In this document: positions 58,441 through 64,000 of the stretch, one piece after another
How the letters are laid out: the number at the start of each line of letters is the position of its first letter
How positions within the stretch are numbered: position 1 is the first letter of the stretch
From: Chamaea fasciata
Lineage: Eukaryota > Chordata > Aves > Passeriformes > Sylviidae
Assembly (NCBI GenBank): GCA_029207755.1
Contig: JARCOQ010000105.1
Coordinates: 62,001-126,000 of the forward strand
Length of the DNA stretch: 64,000 bases
Reading direction: 5' to 3'
Position numbers and translations under genes: made by a program
The notes under the pieces: generated by a model
The model's input: the letters and a program-made list of their open reading frames with translations, nothing else
What the model was told of the DNA's origin: nothing
The model's database searches: none

Positions 58441-59480
58441 GAAGTTAAACAAAAGCAACTTGTGCTGCTACCTCTTCCTCTTCCAGCCCTATCAGAAAAC
58501 TACTGCCGTTAGGTTTAGGCCCTGAGATCTAGAGAAAATGATGGTAGATGCAGCAGAGAACAGATACACAGACTGCACTGGTGAGTTTGATGTGGCTTAT
58601 GGGGGGCAAGGGGAAGGTGCAGCCCAGCAATGACTTTGTCTCCTCCTCTCCTGAGGGCAGATGCTCAAATTTGGCAACAGAACTGCAAGAGTGAAAAATG
58701 TGGCAGTCCATATATGTTAAAAGGAGGTACATAGTCCCAAGTGTGTTGTGCACAATTTAAATCCTGCTAGGAGAGATGGCTACTTTAGTCTGCCCTGACA
58801 CTTCCTTCCTTCTCTGTGAGTTCTGGCCGACTGCACTCAGCAACACTGAAGGTGTGCAAAAGTGATTGTGCTGTGTGTATGAGGTTATCCAGAGAAGAGG
58901 GAAGTGCAGCAAATGCTTTCTGTCCTGGAACATCTCCCAGTCTAAACTGCAGCAGTAAACATTTTGCTGACAATGGACTCTGCCACTTTAAGAGAATGTG
59001 TTGATGCTATATATTATATAGTTGAGAAGGAAAGTGTGAATCACTAGTATGTTTCACCTAGTTTACAGACTGCAAAGGGAAGATGAAGACCAGCAATGGC
59101 TTTTTGTTGTAGCACTTTTTCTTTGTCAGCAGGTGCTGGATGTTTTGGAGGGGTTTGAGATCTGTGTGAGTGAGAGAATAGGATGGTACATGGGGCTTGA
59201 GAGAAAGTGCATATCTCCAGGGAGTAGAATGCACTTCAGTGGGTGTGAGTTACATGTTGAGTGGCTGATTGCACAGAAAAAGTCCCAAAAGAAAGAGGCT
59301 GTGCTGCAATTGACTTTTCTTTTTCAGCCTATAAATTGCAGTGCTCACAAAAGTGCCTTTTGAGAAAGCTCTTGCTGCCTACAGCTTCATCTGGATCCAT
59401 CAAACTACCATCACACACCCTGCTATGGGCACCTACTTTCTCAGCTCTAGGTAACATCCTAAGCCTTCAGTCTCAGAGTC
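58440..59480 (+). repeat. Large repeat, unit 2 (partial)
   Basis: It repeats the start of unit 1. From 59,040 it continues with sequence that recurs at 62,408-62,720 (TGTTTCACC/TGTCTGTCA, GCTGCAAGGGAA, GCAGGTGCTGGATGTTTT, ATCTGTGTGA). Confidence 0.65.
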
Positions 59481-61860
59481 AGGATCCAAATGAAACGGCA
59501 CCAGTGACTCCTCACACACTAAAGCTATCAAGACAAAAAGCCCAACAGCTTGGTGTCTGCATTCCCACTGACAGTTCAACAGCTCTTACCCAGAGAACTG
59601 CCTTTTGGGAAAAGCCTTTAAACTCACCAAGACCACCCAAAGTGTGCATCCAAACTTGTCTTCTTTTCCAAAGAGAGGAACTAGAAGCCCATCTCAAAAT
59701 AAATGGCAACCCCTCCTCCAAAATACAAAATGTCCAGGGACTGTTCCCATACAAAGGTGCCAGAACATTGTTCCTGGGCATTTCCTGACCAGGACACTAG
59801 ATCTGCTGCACACCAAGACTCAGTATAGCTGCTTACCTTCTCCAAAATACGCGTGCTTCCAGAATTTCAAGAAGGCCACCTCTAAGAAGTGGAAAGCACC
59901 TGCCAAATTGAATCTTTCAGGAGACCACCTTCCAAAGATGGATGCCGATTCCATAATTGTACATATTGAGGCAGTGTAATTGTACATATTGAGGCAGTGC
60001 TTCCAAACCAAATATTATGCCACAACAGAAAGTTGCTACTGCCCTTGACCTCCACAAAGGCAGGTTCTTATCTGCACCTCCAGCACTGAGGCTACATGCT
60101 TTCCTTTCTTTTGATAGGCATTGTCATTCTTCAGGATCTTACCAAGTGAAAGTATTGAATACGTCCAACAATTGCTCCTACACAGAAGGGGCCAGGACAG
60201 AAATGTCTTGCTGGACTTTACCTCCCCACAGTACCTTAACATCTGCTCCACCAACATTGGCACAATGTCTTTTGTTTCCTGAGGAAAGGCACTCCAAGTC
60301 ACTTGACCTTGCCTTGCCTTCAGTACCTTGCCTAGTTTTTCCTAGCCTACCCTTGCTTTGCTTGCCTTTTCCTACGTCTGCCTTGCCTGACCCTACCTAA
60401 AACTTCTTGTTTTGCATTGCCTTGCCTACCACTCTTAGCCTTGCCCTCCATGCAGGCAAGGCAATGCAAACCAAGGCACCTCAAGGGAAAGGTAGGTAAG
60501 GTCAGAGTAGTGAGGGTAAAGCAAATGGAGTGTTAGGTGAAAGAATGCCTAGAAGTTCTAGGCAAGGCTGGGCATAGGAAGGTAAACCCAGTGATGGGCA
60601 GGCCAGGCAGAAACAGGAAGAGCTAGGCAAGAAAAGGCCTTGGAGGAAAGCAGTAGGCAGGTCAAGGTTGGGGTATGGGCATGACAGGGAATGCAAGGCT
60701 AAGGGAGGGTTGGCAGGGCAAGGCACAGAAACTGTTGGGTTGCCAAGGCAAGGCGAGTAACAGGTACATTCAAGGACTGCTGGTACACAGAAGTGGCTAG
60801 GTGTTGCTAGATGGACATGAAATGAAGGACATGCACACAGTCAGTCGTCAGGGCAAAAAGAGAGCTTATTTTTTTACCTCAATTTACATAGATTTTGGAC
60901 AATGACCATGGATTGGACAAAAGAGGTTGACACTTCTCCAACCACACTGGTCAAACTAGAAGTCTACCAATTGTCCCTCCTCCAGAGATGAATGTAAACA
61001 GGAAGAACAGTTTACAAAACATTACTTTTATTTACATAAAATCTGTGAGAAACTCTACTACAAAAATGCAAAGGCTGAAAAAATCAGGGCGACAGCTAGG
61101 GCAGCCTGCTCTATCCAGCCTTGATCTCACGTGGGCCATCTCTAATCTGCACCTAAAACACTTGGGCTACCTGCTTTCCTTCGTATGCAAAAGAACTGTC
61201 ATTCTGGTCACAGAACCCAAGGTTGAAAAGTGAATTTTGTGTCCAAAATTCAAGACATGCAAGGATAGGTGCTAGAACAAAGCTGCCAGGACAGATGGGT
61301 GTGCTTGCACATAACCTCCTCTGGGCTTTCTGTCATGCTCCTGAAACACTGGAGGTATGTAAAGGCCTTGAGAATCATAGGGGAATCAGGCAGGGCAAGG
61401 CAAGTTGAAGAAATTCCACAAAAAGAGAGGTGTTGAAAACGGGTGGGGGAGGGGTGAGCAAGGTAATGCAAGGCAAGGGAGAGGTTCAAGGGCAAGGCAA
61501 GAGAAGCAGTGGCTTTGCAAGACAAGACAAAGGAGAGGCAGGCAAAGGAATGAGGGTCCTAGAAGGAGAAGGAGAATAAAGGTTGGACCTGGACAAATGG
61601 GAAGAGAGTGGGGGATGGGTGAGCAAGTCAGTGCAAGGCACTGGATTGGTAGGAAGGGCAAGGGAAGGACATGGAGGGGTCAGGAAGTAAGAAGATACTA
61701 ATAGTTAGCAATGACAAGTTAATGCAAGGGTGGGTAGGAAATGCAAGGCAATCTAATAGAGGGGTAGGCAACACAATGGGTGTCTTAAGTGCAAAAGTCC
61801 CTGCACGGCAAGGCCAAGAGAAAACCGGTAGAGAAGTCAAGGTGGGGGATGGGTGAGTGC
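59480..61860. repeat. Diverged tandem block with TTGCC/GGCAA tracts
   Basis: ATCTGCACCTCCAGCAC then GGCTACATGCTTTCCTTTC near 60,070-60,105 recurs as ATCTGCACCTAAAACAC and GGCTACCTGCTTTCCTTCG near 61,147-61,185. Each is followed by a TTGCC- or GGCAA-rich tract (60,300-60,725; 61,385-61,860). A 23 bp direct duplication (ATTGTACATATTGAGGCAGT) lies at about 59,956-60,000. No gene is seen. Confidence 0.65.
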
Positions 61861-62780
61861 CGCTGAGAAAGAAGGAAAGTGCATGGCGCCAGTATGTGTG
61901 TATGTGTGTGCTTGTGTGAAGTTTGCAGCATGTAAAGCAAAGAAAGCTGTCACTTAATTGTGGAGCGAACAGACTTTTTTGAACATAAGCAGCAAGGTCC
62001 AAGCAACCTTTTCCTTCTGGCACATCTGTGTGTCTGAGATATAGCCAGAAACTTCTCCGTTTAGATTCAGACTGCAAGCAGGACACAGAACGTGATGGTG
62101 TGAATAGCTGAGCAGTAAAGTGCATAACACTGGCATGTTTCAACAGAAGCAGTTTGTCTAAGACCAAGATGGATGTATGGGACTCCAGCAATATGACACT
62201 ACACTCAGCTGAGAAGCAAAATGCACAGCTTCAGTGTGTGCTCTGAAAATGAAAAGATGCAAGGAAAAGGTAAGGGGGCAGGTCAGTGAAAGCTTTTTGC
62301 CCTGACACATCGAGCTGCTTGAAGCAGAACCACTGTTTGGTTTCACTAAGGACTCTGTGACACTGAGAGGACATGCTCTTCCATGTAGCTGAGAAGGAAA
62401 GTGAGAATCACCTGTATGTCTGTCAGAGTTTGTAGGCTGCAAGGGAAAGGTGAAGGCCAAGCCTAGCTTTTAACTGTGGGATTTGTTACAAGGAAGCAGC
62501 TGCTGGATGTTTTAAGCTTTTCAGGATCTGTGTGAATGAAAGACTACGCCGGTACCTAGAGCTTGAGGGGAGGCACAATTTCCAACATGTGTGACACAGT
62601 CCACTAGGTGTGAACTAGACTCTGAGCAAGGAAGATCGTTCTTAACTGACACCCCTGGTCCTAGAATAGACCGGTGCTATACACTTAACTCCTCAGCTCT
62701 AGGTACTGTGGCCGTCAGGCACTCCTGCAGTCTGAATCTAAACTGGAATGCTCCCAGCCACTGCTCTATAGTGAACAAGT
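61860..62780 (+). repeat. Another copy of the large repeat
   Basis: 61,870-62,130 parallels 58,100-58,215 (GGAAAGTGCATGGC, TTTAGATTCAGACTGCAAG). 62,408-62,720 parallels 59,040-59,460. It ends near GTCTGAATCTAAACTGG, also seen at 11,140. Confidence 0.65.
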
Positions 62781-63049
62781 AAAAAGTGAAGAATCTTTCC
62801 CCACTGCCTGTTCAAAGATGAAGATATGAAAATTAAAGTTTTAAGTTGCCTCTAAAAAAACCTTTAAAAGTGCTTTATTTTACAAAATGAGGCACCCTGT
62901 TGAAAGTTTTTACTAGAGCTTGTAGTTGATACACTAAGCTTGCTAATATCAGACTGTGGATGCAGCAGGCAGGAGAGCAGTAAACAGTTAATACATCAAG
63001 CAAGGTAGCGGTAGACTTTTGATACATGATGCTGGCTAAGGCTTCTTCT
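62781..63049. other. No gene recognised
   Basis: AT-rich spacer between the repeat block and the ERV pol fragment. Confidence 0.4.
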
Positions 63050-64000
63050 GGAATTTGTTGAACATTCCAGGTCCAGCTGATGCCTAAATATTTAACTTCT
63101 CAAGGTGGACCCTGAATTTTCTTAGAATTGACTGCCCATCCACAGTGCCACAGTAATTCAATAATGGCATCCAGGTTTTGTTGCACCTGTTCATATACAG
63201 TACCTGTATGAGAACATCATTAATGTGTTGTACAGTCTGTACTTCAGCTGGTGCTGTATGTTGTGCTAAAGTACGGTGTATTGCTTGGTGATAAAAAATA
63301 GGAGTATTTTTATAGCCCTGGGGGAAGACAGGTAAAGGTGTATCTGTTTCCTCCCCAAGTAAATGCAAACTGATCTTGAGCGATACAGGGAACAGAAATC
63401 ATGAAAAACATGTTAACTACATCAAGTACAGCATATCATGTTCCTGGATGTGCCTGAATTCAGTGTACTAGTGTAGCATTCAGGAACAGCAGCAGTTATG
63501 GGGGGTGTTTTTTTTGTTCACTGCCCTGTAATCTACAGACATTCGCCAGCTGCCATCTGGCTTTTTTACAGGTCAGACGAGACTATTAAAAGGAGAATGT
63601 GTGTAATAAAAAACACCTGCTTGTAGCAAATCACTAACAGTTGCTTGAATTTCTGCATCTCCTCGTGGAAATTTATAGTGCTTTATATTTACAGTTTCTG
63701 TGGCTCTGGGGACTTCTGCTTCTTGTTGTAGTGATAACCCTGGCATGTAGGCACTGTGTGGTGCCAAATGCCCTATATGTACCATTAATTTCTAATGTAG
63801 CACTCCACAAAATATCCATTCCTAAAATGTATTGACCAATTGAAGCAACCACAACAGAATATATAGGAGGGTCCCAATTTCCCATTTGCAATCCGATTTA
63901 GTAACCCTCCCCACTACAGTTTGCTCACCTTATCCCCATATGGGAACAGTAGTTCCCTGTATTCCTTCTGGGTTGCCTTCAATGATAGCAACCTCTGCCC
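63050..64000 (-). pseudogene. ERV protease-RT fragment, runs off the window
   Basis: On the minus strand the order is protease C-terminus (GQYILGMDILW, about 63,850-63,800), then the RT N-terminus (YKFPRGDAEIQATVSDLL and SPFNSLV, then PVKKPDGSWRMSVDYRAVN after an in-frame TGA near 63,570), then the RT palm (LPVFPQGYKNTPIFYHQAIH and VQHINDVLIQ, 63,368-63,200). The catalytic YxDD-type box reads HIND here. Frames change at least twice. This is consistent with a class III (ERVL-like) or related avian ERV pol. The rest lies beyond 64,000. Confidence 0.8.

Noticed and set aside
1..64000. CRISPR arrays, tRNA or rRNA genes, bacterial-type operons
   Set aside because: I looked and saw none. The tandem arrays lack regular spacer structure and the window is eukaryotic.

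Overview
This looks like avian nuclear DNA, most likely from a passerine. It holds CR1 LINE pieces, many endogenous retrovirus (ERV) LTRs, copies of a bird-type C2H2 zinc-finger family, GC-rich minisatellites of the ACTGGGA and CAAAATCACC type that are common on small bird chromosomes, and a split gene with canonical GT-AG introns. The species assignment is inference. Genes are sparse and repeats dominate.

Layout. 1-570: four copies of a ~145 bp tandem repeat. 0.6-11 kb: AT-rich, mostly without genes, with several solo LTRs, two of them the same family with 6 bp target duplications. 10.8-11.8 kb: one copy of a dispersed repeat that is open on both strands. 11.9-12.5 kb: CAAAATCACC minisatellite. 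13.7-15.0 kb: minus-strand remnant of a scavenger receptor cysteine-rich (SRCR) gene. 15.0-19.2 kb: tandem repeats, an LTR, and a long CCAGT/ACTGG minisatellite containing at least three or four good minus-strand exons of an unidentified gene whose CpG-rich start is near 19.2 kb. 19.7-20.1 kb: integrase fragment. 21.4-22.8 kb: C2H2 zinc-finger gene. 24-30 kb: LTR pieces, and a CR1 split by two nested LTRs. 30.6-36.8 kb: mosaic proviral debris (env, LTR, gag, protease, RT, a Cys-rich ORF, a second env start and a foreign LTR end). 37-44 kb: more zinc-finger fragments, an LTR, minisatellites and a CpG/purine-rich island. 44.36-48.34 kb: PGLYRP2, the clearest gene here, a complete zinc amidase. 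48.4-50.5 kb: GC-rich minisatellites. 50.7-52.1 kb: CR1. 53.5-54.4 kb: two LTRs side by side. 57-62.8 kb: a block of diverged kilobase-scale repeats. 63.05-64 kb: minus-strand ERV protease/RT running off the end.

Function. PGLYRP2 is a secreted innate-immunity enzyme that cleaves peptidoglycan. The zinc-finger gene probably encodes a DNA-binding repressor or regulator of a lineage-expanded family. The SRCR remnant belongs to a pattern-recognition receptor family but is broken. No operon-like organisation applies. All other protein-like signal is from mobile elements.
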